A DNA stretch of 64,000 nucleotides from Peptoniphilus vaginalis. Its GTDB lineage: Bacteria > Bacillota > Clostridia > Tissierellales > Peptoniphilaceae. Positions 1 to 7,345 of the stretch are shown piece after piece. Where the stretch lies: assembly GCF_900176605.1 (NCBI RefSeq), contig NZ_FXLP01000002.1, positions 1 to 64,000 on the forward strand. The letters are read 5' to 3'. A program made the translations under genes and the position numbers. Positions within the stretch are counted from its first letter, which is position 1. Each line of letters begins with the position of its first letter. The notes under the pieces were generated by a model, which saw only the letters and a list, made by a program, of their open reading frames with translations, did no database searches and had not been told where the DNA came from.

Positions 1-1433
1 GGACAGCAAATGTACCTGAAGGGAAAAAATTAACAGAAGGTCAAACAGTAAAAGCTAAAGCTACAGTAACTGGAAAGACTGAATCAAAAGAAGGAACAGC
101 AACAGTAGGTAAAGCTGAAGAACAAACTGCCCCACCAACTATCACAGAACCAAAAGCTGGAGATAAAACTATCTCAGGTACAGGTGTTCCAGGAGCTAAA
201 GTTAGCGTTACTAAAGAGGATAAGGGTGGAACTGGTCAAGGCTCACCAATTGCTAAAGATGTACTTGTAGGCAATGATGGAAAATGGACAGCTGAGGTAC
301 CTGATGGAGTAAATCTTGAAGAAGGCGACACAATCTTAGCTACACAAAAAGAAGATGGTAAAGATGAATCTGACCAAGCTCAAGCAAAAGTAAAAGGAAA
401 AGAAACTCCTACACCTCAAAAACCTAGCGTAACTTATCCTTACACTAACATTGATAAGGGAGATACTAAGAAAGTAACTCCTGACATCAAGGATAAGGAT
501 GGAAAAACTACTACACCTGATACAACTCCAGAAGTTGTTCAACCAGGTAATGGTGTTATAGTTACACCTAACAAGGATGGTTCTATAGATGTAACTGTTC
601 CTAAGGATTATGATGGTCCAGATACAATTACAGTTGATATAACTGTTAAGGTTGATGGAAAGGATATTCCTACTAAACTTGTTATTAGAGTTAATAATGG
701 TGGAGAAGTAGAAATTCCTGGAATTAAGTATAAGGATCACTACATTCCAACATACCCAGTTTATGTAAGTGTACCTGATAAAAAAGAACCTGTTCAAGAT
801 ATCTTCACTCACGAACAATATATCTTTGGTTATCCAGATGATACAATTAGACCGGATGGAGATATGACAAGAGCAGAAGCTATAGCAGTAGTTGCTAGAC
901 TTCAAAAGCTAGACCTAAGCGACAAGACTTCTAACATCTATAAAGACACTAAGGCAGGCATGTGGTACAACGCTGCAATCAACGCTGCATTTAGAGAAGG
1001 ATATTTATTAGAAAAAGAAGGCGAAAACATTAGACCAAATGACAAGATCACAAGAGCAGAACTTGCATTACTAATTAGCCACATCGACAAGAAGAATGAT
1101 ACAGTAGCACCATTCGAAGATGTGAAGGGTCACAAGTTTGAAGCAGCAATCAACCAAGCATATGGTAATGAAAGAATAAAGGGATATCCAGATGGAACAT
1201 TCAAACCAGACAATTCAATAACAAGAGCAGAAGTAGCTACAATGTTAAACAAATTGTACGATAGATACCCTGACAAAAACTATATTGATGCAAACCAAAA
1301 TCTAGTTCACAATTACAAAGACATGTCTTATAAAGGACACTGGGGATATTATGAACTTGTAGAAGCATACCATACTCACAAATTTGCAAGACTTGCAAAC
1401 AATATGGAAGAATGGAAATCTATAATCAAATAA
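1..1433 (+). CDS. SLH-domain surface protein, 3' part (5' end outside window)
   Basis: The reading frame is open from base 3 to the TAA at 1431-1433, so about 476 C-terminal residues are visible and the start lies upstream. The first part has Ig-like beta repeats of adhesin type (motif GTGVPGAKVSVT near residue 60). A second beta-rich stretch (about residues 140-240) resembles Rib/alpha-type domains. From about residue 270 there are three S-layer-homology units with the expected motifs: GYPDDTIRP...MTRAEA, IRPNDKITRAELA and GYPDGTFKPDNSITRAEVA. SLH modules bind secondary cell-wall polymer non-covalently, so the protein is probably displayed on the cell surface. The C-terminal tail (KGHWGYYELVEAYHTH) resembles the tail of the giant protein at 16373-23620, so the two belong to one family. 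No LPXTG sorting motif is present. The ligand is unknown. Confidence 0.9.
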   Translation, partial: TANVPEGKKLTEGQTVKAKATVTGKTESKEGTATVGKAEEQTAPPTITEPKAGDKTISGTGVPGAKVSVTKEDKGGTGQGSPIAKDVLVGNDGKWTAEVPDGVNLEEGDTILATQKEDGKDESDQAQAKVKGKETPTPQKPSVTYPYTNIDKGDTKKVTPDIKDKDGKTTTPDTTPEVVQPGNGVIVTPNKDGSIDVTVPKDYDGPDTITVDITVKVDGKDIPTKLVIRVNNGGEVEIPGIKYKDHYIPTYPVYVSVPDKKEPVQDIFTHEQYIFGYPDDTIRPDGDMTRAEAIAVVARLQKLDLSDKTSNIYKDTKAGMWYNAAINAAFREGYLLEKEGENIRPNDKITRAELALLISHIDKKNDTVAPFEDVKGHKFEAAINQAYGNERIKGYPDGTFKPDNSITRAEVATMLNKLYDRYPDKNYIDANQNLVHNYKDMSYKGHWGYYELVEAYHTHKFARLANNMEEWKSIIK

Positions 1434-1450
1434 TTTTGATTTGCTATAGA

Positions 1451-1480
1451 AAAAGGACTCAAGCACGAGTCCTTTTTTCT
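1451..1480 (+). terminator. Rho-independent terminator of the SLH protein gene
   Basis: GGACTC (1455-1460) pairs with GAGTCC (1467-1472) around a six-base loop. Flanking A and T runs extend the stem and give the U tract. It starts 18 bp after the stop codon. Confidence 0.85.
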
Positions 1481-1490
1481 TAAATATTTT

Positions 1491-1516
1491 GGTTCTATAA
1501 TAAATAGTGTTGGTGA
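1491..1516 (+). repeat. ISL3 left terminal inverted repeat
   Basis: This matches the inverted repeat at 2961-2989 over about 20 bases centred on AAATAGTGTTGGTGA. The same bases also pair locally with 1522-1535 (15-bp stem with two G-U pairs), followed by five T, making a terminator-like hairpin just upstream of the transposase. Confidence 0.75.
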
Positions 1517-1618
1517 GAAATCATCAGCACTATTTTTGTATCGAAATGTATAAAAAATAGACATAGAAATCACATTCCTATAAAATATAGTTGCTACCAA
1601 ATATCAAGGAGTGATTCT

Positions 1619-2939
1619 ATGTCTATTAATAATTATATAAGAGATTTGTTGAACATTAAAGATAAAAATATAGTAATTGAAATATTATTGTCAAGAAAGT
1701 TAAGTACATAGATACTAAATTTATTTATGGGAAATTAACTTACAATCCAGAGGTTTGTCCATGCTGCGGTCATGTTAATGAATCCTTTAATATTATCAAA
1801 TATGGTACTAAAACCTGTAAGATTAAACTTTCTAATATTTCTAATATTCCTACTATTCTTTTTCTAAAAAAGCAAAGATTTTTGTGCAAAGAGTGTGGTT
1901 CAACTTTTATTGCTAGAACCGATATAGTTAATGAATATTCTAATATTTCTAATGATGTTAAAAGAAAGATTGCCTTAGATCTTACTAAAATTTCATCCTT
2001 TAAGTCTATTGCTGAATCTAATGGTGTTAGCCACAATACTGTTGTTAGAGTTTTTAAAGAATGGAAAAAATCCTTTAAGCAGGATTTTTCTTATCTTCCA
2101 CCTGCACTATCTATAGACGAATTTAAGTCTACTAAAAATGTATCAGGTGCAATACCCATAGGGCACACGTGAGCTTTATTTGCACAAATTCTATCACAGG
2201 TGAGATTATTGATATTCTTCCTGATAGGAGACTATTTAAACTAGATAATTATTTTCTAAGATTCCCAAGAAGAGTTAGAGATCAGGTTAAGATTGTTGTT
2301 TGTGATATTTACTCTCCCTACATGGAACTTGTTAAAAAGGTTTTTAAAAATGCTTGTATTGTCCTAGATAAGTTTCATATTGTTCAAAACATTACTCGTG
2401 CTTTCAATATGGCAAGAGTTCAACTAATGAAGAAGTTTAAAACAGATTCTCATGAGTATAGGTGTTTAAAAAGGTACTGGAAGTTATTATTGCTCCCTAA
2501 AGCTAAGTTAATATCAACACATTTTAAAAGTTACCCTTGTTTTAAAAAATTTATATCTCAAAAAGAAATAGTTGAGCATATTTTAGATTTTGACTATTCT
2601 TTCAGGATGATTTATGACTTAATTCAAAATATTCTATTTGCTATTAGAGAGAAAAATTTTGACACTTTAAAGACTCTATTACAGGAATCTAAGCCTGAAG
2701 AGTTTGGGGAAATATATAGCAAAATTAAGACGGCGATAAGTACAGCTATCAAACATTTAGAAAAGATTAAGAATACTTTAAATACTAATTACAACAATGG
2801 AAAAATTGAAGGTATTAACAACAAGATTAAAATTATTAAGAGAGTTTCATATGGCTATCGGTCTTTTGATAATTTTAGATTGAGAATATTTTTATGTTTT
2901 TATCATAAAAAAATATATGGTTTAAGCCCTAAGACATAA
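1619..2939 (+). pseudogene. ISL3-family transposase, broken by a frameshift and a 17-bp insertion
   Basis: The frame begins MSINNYIRDLL at 1619 and reaches a stop at 1709-1711. The coding sense continues from about 1702 in another frame (KYIDTKF), giving a frameshift near 1695-1702. The second segment holds the zinc-binding pairs CPCC and CKEC, a helix-turn-helix region and the first catalytic Asp (SIDEFK). It is then interrupted at 2153-2169 by 17 extra bases; removing them restores GAMSFIC across the junction. The third segment (from 2169) has the second Asp (VVCDIYSPYM), DKFH, and the final Glu in NNGKIEGINNKIK. Together the pieces cover a full-length ISL3 transposase, so this is a decayed gene and not a truncated one. 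Confidence 0.85.
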
Positions 2940-2960
2940 ACCATATTTCATTAATTTTTA

Positions 2961-2989
2961 TTCACCAACACTATTTGACATAGAGCCCC
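2961..2989 (-). repeat. ISL3 right terminal inverted repeat
   Basis: Reverse complement of the left end: TTCACCAACACTATTTGACA followed by TAGAGCCC. It lies 21 bp after the transposase stop codon. Confidence 0.75.
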
Positions 2990-3201
2990 TCTGGTTACTG
3001 GATTTACAGTAAGTTTTCTTCCTAATGATGAGTAGACTTTTTTAGTTCTGATAGATTCATCCTTTCAATTATATTTTTTACAAGTCTTAATTTAACATTA
3101 TCTTTTATATATATTTCTGTATTAAAGTTTAATCTTAGTTGAATTGTATCATTAACTAGCGTATAGTTAGTTAAAGATAATGTATTTTTATTTGTTTTCA
3201 T
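2990..3201 (-). pseudogene. IS1182-family transposase, N-terminal remnant
   Basis: Read on the minus strand from ATG at 3201, the sequence gives MKTNKNTLSLTNYTLVND and continues to NIIERMNLSELKK. An in-frame stop follows unless one A is added to a run of A, after which it continues VYSSLGRKLTVNPVT. This is recognisable as the start of an IS1182-type transposase. It stops abruptly at the ISL3 right end, so only about 70 of some 450-550 residues remain. The frameshift plus truncation make it non-functional. Confidence 0.75.
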
Positions 3202-3215
3202 AAATACATTGTATC

Positions 3216-3253
3216 AAAAAAGACGAGGATTTTTATGTTTCCTCGTCTTTTTT
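3216..3253. terminator. Perfect hairpin inside the IS1182 end
   Basis: A 14-bp perfect stem (AAAAAAGACGAGGA at 3216-3229, complement at 3240-3253) with a 10-base loop and A/T runs on both sides works as a terminator in both directions. It sits between the IS end and the transposase start, where it would block read-in transcription. Confidence 0.75.
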
Positions 3254-3260
3254 CTATGAT

Positions 3261-3280
3261 GGGACTTTTGCAACAGCCCC
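3261..3280 (-). repeat. IS1182-family terminal inverted repeat
   Basis: Reverse-complemented it reads GGGGCTGTTGCAAAAGTCCC, the typical terminus of IS1182-family elements. The partner end is absent from this window. Confidence 0.65.
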
Positions 3281-3334
3281 TTCTTCTTTACATATGTCTT
3301 TATTCAATTGTGAGCTTACGGGAGTGCCCCAGCG

Positions 3335-3410
3335 TGTTGAAGTCTTATGAGTTCGTAAAGTTTGCCAATAAACTGAAAGCTAATAAGGTTGTAAGCAAAA
3401 AGTTCGGAGA
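3335..3410 (+). repeat. 18-bp-period repeat cluster R8 (weak)
   Basis: One frame reads SYEFVKFANKLKANKVVSKK, matching the hexapeptide-phase repeat seen elsewhere in the window (Y-E-F-V-K). Only one or two units are clear. The surrounding 3281-3534 has no other recognisable gene. Confidence 0.4.
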
Positions 3411-3534
3411 CGTTAAAAAAATTCCACTGTTCGAGCGAGCGAATAAGCCACTTGTGCCCGAATGGGTATAAATCCCCTCCAAAAGAGGAATTAAAGCCTT
3501 GGGCTTTAGAAAAAGATTCTTAAAGAACTCTTCT

Positions 3535-4620
3535 TTAATTTACTGGTACTACCTTAAGTTCTTTTGAAACCTTATTAAGCACCTCACACCCATCTTCTGT
3601 TATTAAGACTAAGTCTTCTATCCTAACTCCTATTCCTTCGTCTAATAGATAGATTCCTGGTTCTACGGAGAAGATTTGTCCCACTTCTATTATGCTGTCG
3701 TTGACTGATGATACGTCACCTGCTTCGTGGGTTTCTAGTCCTATGGAGTGGCCTGTTCTGTGGGTGAAGTATTTGCCGTAGCCTTTTTCTTCTATATAGG
3801 ATCTTGCTGCCTTGTCGACGTCTGACATCTTGTTGCCTGGTTTTGCTGCAGCGATTCCTCTTAGGTTGGCTTCTTTTACTATTTCATATATTTCTCTCGC
3901 TCTGTCACTTACTTCACCTATGAATACTGTTCGTGTCATATCTGATGCGTAATTTTTGTACATTCCTCCAATGTCTAGGACTACGCAGTTGCCTAGTTTG
4001 CCCTTGGTGTTGTCTGTGAAGTGGTGGGGGTCTGCTGCTGATCTGCCATAGGCTGTGATTGGTTCGAAGGAAACTTCTTCGACTCCATGGGCCTTGTAGA
4101 TTTCTTTTAGTTTTTGGGAAAGTTCTTTTTCGCTTAGACCCTTAACAACCCAAGGGATGATGTCTTCCATTACCTTGTCGTTGATGGCTGAGGATTCACG
4201 CATTAGTTGTTTTTCTTCTTCGTCTTTTATTCTTCTAACTGCGTCTACTATTGTGGATCCATTTACATATTTTTTATCTGGGAAGATTTCTTGAAGTCTT
4301 AGAAGGAACTTAGCTGACCAAAATTTGTCGATTCCTATGACTTCATCGTCTTTTATATATTTGGAAAGTTTTTCAATTCCATCTTCTATATCGTTGTACC
4401 AAATAAAGTCAAGATCTGCCTCTTCTTCTTGTGGGAAGAGTTCGTTGATTAGAAGCTTTATGTCTCCGTCCTTGTGTATGTAAAGGGCAAGGGCTCTTTC
4501 GCCTGGCTCTATCATCCTATCAAGGAGATAAAATATTGCGTAGGGGTCTGAGATTATCATGTGATGAAGTTTGGCTTCTTCCATTTTTTTTATAAGTCTA
4601 TTAATTCTATTTTTGTGCAT
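3535..4620 (-). CDS. M24-family aminopeptidase (Xaa-Pro dipeptidase/aminopeptidase type)
   Basis: The product is 361 residues, usual for PepP/PepQ-like proteins of Firmicutes. Residues 1-125 form the creatinase-like N-terminal domain; the rest is the pita-bread M24 catalytic domain. The dinuclear metal ligands are all visible: Asp in VLDIGG, Asp in ASDMTRT, His in HRTGHSIG, Glu in SVEPGIY and Glu in VRIEDLV. Such enzymes release N-terminal residues preceding proline in the cytoplasm, which suits a peptide-fermenting organism. The ATG at 4620 follows a GGAGG ribosome binding site. The gene stands alone on the minus strand. The exact substrate (dipeptide or longer) cannot be read from sequence. 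Confidence 0.9.
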   Translation of the reverse strand: MHKNRINRLIKKMEEAKLHHMIISDPYAIFYLLDRMIEPGERALALYIHKDGDIKLLINELFPQEEEADLDFIWYNDIEDGIEKLSKYIKDDEVIGIDKFWSAKFLLRLQEIFPDKKYVNGSTIVDAVRRIKDEEEKQLMRESSAINDKVMEDIIPWVVKGLSEKELSQKLKEIYKAHGVEEVSFEPITAYGRSAADPHHFTDNTKGKLGNCVVLDIGGMYKNYASDMTRTVFIGEVSDRAREIYEIVKEANLRGIAAAKPGNKMSDVDKAARSYIEEKGYGKYFTHRTGHSIGLETHEAGDVSSVNDSIIEVGQIFSVEPGIYLLDEGIGVRIEDLVLITEDGCEVLNKVSKELKVVPVN

Positions 4621-4763
4621 AGTGTGTCCTCCGTTTCTTTTTTTTCAAATATATCACAAATTTATTTTTATATCCATGGGGAAAAGACTTCGTCTTTATG
4701 GATTAAAAAAAAGATTTCATCTTTGTAAATCTTTTTGTAAAGCAGAGCTTTACTATTCCCATT

Positions 4764-5012
4764 CCGGAGGGGGTTAGGACCTTTCGATTGGTCCTTCCCC
4801 CTCCGGGCCACCCCCAACACCTTCAACGACCTGGCAGGGGCCTTTGCTTACAACCCCGAGCGGCAGACAGCCTAAAATTCAAAACTCACTAAGCTAACAC
4901 TTATTCTTTATAAAACTTTAAAATTAATAAAATCTCTACCTTTAATAAGATAAAAATTTAATCGCTTAGTTCAAACAGTTGAATTTTTTAACGTCTGTCT
5001 TGCCTTACGGGG
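4764..5012 (+). repeat. Structured dispersed repeat, copy A
   Basis: It starts with a perfect nested hairpin: CCGGAGGGGG, TT, AGGACC, loop, GGTCCT, T, CCCCCTCCGG (4764-4806), followed by CCACCCCC. A long-range stem then joins CCCCGAGCGGCAGACAG (4854-4870) to CTGTCTTGCCTTACGGGG (4995-5012). The interior carries the motif TTCAAACAGTTGAA shared with copies B (5233-5410, minus) and C (38634-38896). The pairing is kept while the bases differ between copies, which suggests selection on RNA or DNA structure. I do not recognise the family. Confidence 0.6.
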
Positions 5013-5134
5013 TTCTTCAAACTTATTTCACGGTTTTACCTATACACATTTTCAAACTTATCTTGAGTTACATATCAAAACCTAACAAGTAAAATAAATC
5101 TTCGCATCAAAAAAAGCTTAATCAGTAACGACTA

Positions 5135-5215
5135 AGCTTTAACTTATTATGAGTTTATATTTATTTGTGAGTTTATAGTTTTCTATTACTTCATAAAGAA
5201 TTACAACTTATTTCA
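5135..5215 (+). repeat. 18-bp-period repeat cluster R7
   Basis: One frame is open and reads YYEFIFICEFIVFYYFIKN followed by YNLFHKP, with Tyr/Cys-Glu-Phe-Ile recurring every six codons. This matches the repeat family at 11165, 13490, 31640, 39060 and 54680. It lies between structured repeat copies A and B. No start codon with a ribosome binding site is evident. Confidence 0.45.
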
Positions 5216-5232
5216 TAAGCCGTGAGCTGATC

Positions 5233-5410
5233 GAGTGCATCTAATGAGCAAAAAAATCGGTTATGCGTTAAAAATTTTCAACTGTTTGAATTCGCGAAGC
5301 GAATGAGTTTTGAAAATTTAGCATGACCGATTTTTTTGGACTCAACGTACGTGGGGTGAAGGGGGTGGTTTGGAGGGGCAAGGGGCCTCACGATGCCCCT
5401 AAGCCCCTCC
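5233..5410 (-). repeat. Structured dispersed repeat, copy B
   Basis: Read on the minus strand it begins with the GC hairpin GGAGGGGCTTAGGGGC...GGCCCCTTGCCCCTCC (5410-5372), then CCACCCCC. A long stem follows, made of AAAAAAATCGGTCATGC and GCATAACCGATTTTTTT, enclosing the shared motif TTCAAACAGTTGAAAATTTT. It is closely similar to copy C at 38.6 kb and more distant from copy A. It lies in opposite orientation to copy A, about 220 bp away. Confidence 0.6.
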
Positions 5411-5595
5411 AATATTGATTCGTAAAGCTCTGCTTTACAAAAATTTCTCAAAGATAAAGTCTTTATGTAATTTAAAAAGATTTAAAGCCTTTGGATTTGC
5501 AAAACTTAATTAAATAATAAATCTTATTCAAAAATTTATAAAAGCAGAGCTTTTACCATAATTTTGCACAAAAAAAATCTGTAGTTTCCTACAGA

Positions 5596-6282
5596 TTATT
5601 TTTGTGTCAATGTTTTTATTATGTTTTCTACTTTTGTAGGCATTGTGAACTCGTGGTCTCCTGGTGCGAAGGCTGTTACTCCAAGTCTATTGCATTCTGC
5701 TACGAAGGCTTGGTCTGATTTAATTGCGCCAAGGTCTAGGAGTTTTTTGCCTACTTGGGCTGGACCTTCTCCTTCTGCTATGTTGAGCTTGTAGGGTTTT
5801 AGTTCTATGCCTGCTATTTCTGCAAGGATTTCTTTTACCTTCATGCCTTTGTCGAAATCATAGGCGCCTGGTACTATCTTGCCTTCGATTTGCATGTCTT
5901 CTGCAAGGGCCTTGTAAGTTGGCAGGTCTTTAATTAGTCCTTTGGAAATTAAAAGTTCTCCAAGGCTATCTAGGTTTGTTCCTTCTGGAACTGTAAAGTT
6001 GTTTACATTTTCGTCTTTTTCATCTTTTTTATCATCATCTACTAGGACAACTGGCTTAACAATTTTTTCTTTTCTAAGTCCTGTTGCTATAAGTAGGTCA
6101 CCATAAGTTTTTTTAACTTCTTCTACTATTCCAATTTTTACATTTTTTGTTGTGATAGATTTTAAGTAAAGTGTATCTATCCTCCACTTGATTACAAAAA
6201 TTAGGAAGAGGAAGAAGAGTATTGATATTAAAACTTGGCAGAATTTAATAAAAAAGAGTTTGCCTCTGTTAAAATTATTCAA
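5596..6282 (-). CDS. MltG-like membrane protein without catalytic domain
   Basis: The product is 228 residues. Residues 15-32 form one hydrophobic segment (LISILFFLFLIFVI), so it is a single-pass membrane protein with most of its mass outside. Residues about 95-160 match the LysM-like N-terminal subdomain of the lytic transglycosylase MltG/YceG (TVPEGTNLDSLGELL, then PGAYDFDKGMKVKEIL). A second, similar unit follows (LNIAEGEGPAQVGKKLLD...GDHEFTMPTKVENII). The catalytic transglycosylase domain of full-length MltG (about 340-400 residues) is missing. It may bind peptidoglycan or modulate MltG; this is inference. The start is TTG at 6282 after AGAGG. It is divergent from the pseudouridine synthase gene. 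Confidence 0.7.
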   Translation of the reverse strand: MNNFNRGKLFFIKFCQVLISILFFLFLIFVIKWRIDTLYLKSITTKNVKIGIVEEVKKTYGDLLIATGLRKEKIVKPVVLVDDDKKDEKDENVNNFTVPEGTNLDSLGELLISKGLIKDLPTYKALAEDMQIEGKIVPGAYDFDKGMKVKEILAEIAGIELKPYKLNIAEGEGPAQVGKKLLDLGAIKSDQAFVAECNRLGVTAFAPGDHEFTMPTKVENIIKTLTQK

Positions 6283-6355
6283 AATAAACCTCTTTTCTTC
6301 TTGTTTTGATATAATTATATCAGCAAAGCCGTAAAATGAAAAGTTTGGAGATTTT

Positions 6356-7345
6356 ATGAGAGAAATTATTATTAATAAGAACGATGAGGGAAGAAGACTG
6401 GATAGGTTTTTGAAAATTTATTTTGAGAAGGCACCTCTTTCCTTTATATATAAAAATTTGAGGAAGAAGAACATCGTGGTCAATGGCAAGAGGGCAAAGC
6501 CTGAGGACATTTTAAGTGAGGGCGACGAGATCAAATTATTTTTGGCAGAGGAGACTATTGAGAAGTTTAAAAAGGATATTAAGAAGTCAAAAAATTCTAA
6601 GTTGCCAGATGTTTTATACGAGGATGATGACATCATTCTTGTGAAGAAGCCCATCAACTTGCTTACCCACAACGATACAAAAGGCTATCAAGACAATGCC
6701 CTTGACAGGATGGTGGACTATCTCATCGCCAAGGGGGATTACAAGCCTAGGCTTGAGAAGTCCTTTAGGCCTGCCTTTGTCAATAGACTTGACAGGAATA
6801 CTTCTGGAATCTTAATTGGGGCAAAAAATTTGAAGTCTTTGCAGGACTTAAATGCTGCTATTAAGAAGAGGGAGATTAAAAAACTTTATCTCACTCTTGT
6901 GGCTGGCAAAGTTACGAAAGATTTTGATGTTGATATAAACTTGAAGAAAACTGGCAATAATGTGATGATGAAGTCTTCAAGGGATGAGGGCAAGAGGGCT
7001 ATCACAGGCTTTAAGGTCTTGAAGTCCAACAAGGACTACTCTCTTTTGTCTGTTAACTTGATTACTGGAAGGACCCATCAAATTAGGGCATCTTTAAAGG
7101 AAGTGGGCCTTGCCATTGTTGGCGATAGGAAGTATGGTGAGGACAGGGTCAACAAGGTCTTTAGGGAGAGGGGACTTGACTCACAGTTCTTGCACAATTA
7201 CGCCATCGTTTTTGATGCAGATGCCTTTAAGGATTTAAGGGGCAAGTCCTTTGTCTACCTTCCTGAGGGTAAGATGAAGGACATAGCGGAAGATATTTTT
7301 AAGATAAATTTAGGGGATTTGTTAAATGAAAAAAATAATTTTTAG
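6356..7345 (+). CDS. RluA-family ribosomal large-subunit pseudouridine synthase
   Basis: The product is 329 residues. Residues 1-65 form an S4 RNA-binding domain (DEGRRLDRFLKIYF, KKNIVVNGKRA). The catalytic domain follows, with the signature FVNRLDRNTSGILIGAK carrying the nucleophilic Asp of the HRLD-type motif, and GRTHQIRASL further on. These enzymes isomerise uridine to pseudouridine in 23S rRNA. The family has several members (RluC, RluD, YlyB types) and the target site cannot be assigned. The ATG at 6356 follows TTGGAG. Its end overlaps the next gene by 20 bp, so the four genes from here to the CPBP protein look co-transcribed. Confidence 0.9.
   Translation: MREIIINKNDEGRRLDRFLKIYFEKAPLSFIYKNLRKKNIVVNGKRAKPEDILSEGDEIKLFLAEETIEKFKKDIKKSKNSKLPDVLYEDDDIILVKKPINLLTHNDTKGYQDNALDRMVDYLIAKGDYKPRLEKSFRPAFVNRLDRNTSGILIGAKNLKSLQDLNAAIKKREIKKLYLTLVAGKVTKDFDVDINLKKTGNNVMMKSSRDEGKRAITGFKVLKSNKDYSLLSVNLITGRTHQIRASLKEVGLAIVGDRKYGEDRVNKVFRERGLDSQFLHNYAIVFDADAFKDLRGKSFVYLPEGKMKDIAEDIFKINLGDLLNEKNNF

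Larger units (their letters stand above)
1491..2989 (+). mobile_element. ISL3-family insertion sequence, decayed
   Basis: The element is bounded by imperfect terminal inverted repeats: the left end reads inward CTATAATAAATAGTGTTGG and the right end, reverse-complemented, reads CTATGTCAAATAGTGTTGG. Between them lies a transposase with a zinc-finger N terminus and DDE core typical of ISL3. The gene is broken twice, so the element is inactive alone. I could not find the 8-bp target duplication expected for this family. The right end abuts the remains of an IS1182-family gene, while the left flank is unrelated, so sequence next to the element has been lost or rearranged. Confidence 0.8.
4621..5595. 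other. 975-bp non-coding region with inverted structured repeats
   Basis: No plausible gene is present. The region holds short dyads (4687-4726 and 4736-4752), structured repeat copy A (+), an 18-bp-period cluster at 5135-5215, structured repeat copy B (-), and further dyads at 5425-5441 and 5541-5557. Copies A and B with their flanks form a loose inverted arrangement, so the region looks like two insertions of one repeat family. Confidence 0.6.

Noticed and set aside
336-905. Long minus-strand open frame opposite the first surface protein
   Set aside because: It is the mirror of an AT-rich repeat-bearing gene; no ribosome binding site or recognisable domain, while the + strand shows Ig-like and SLH motifs.
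1483-2997. 8-bp target-site duplication around ISL3
   Set aside because: AATATTTT on the left and CTCTGGTT on the right do not match.
3235-3471. 78-codon + strand frame after the IS1182 end
   Set aside because: It starts inside the IS hairpin, has no ribosome binding site, and apart from a YEFVK unit has no recognisable sequence.
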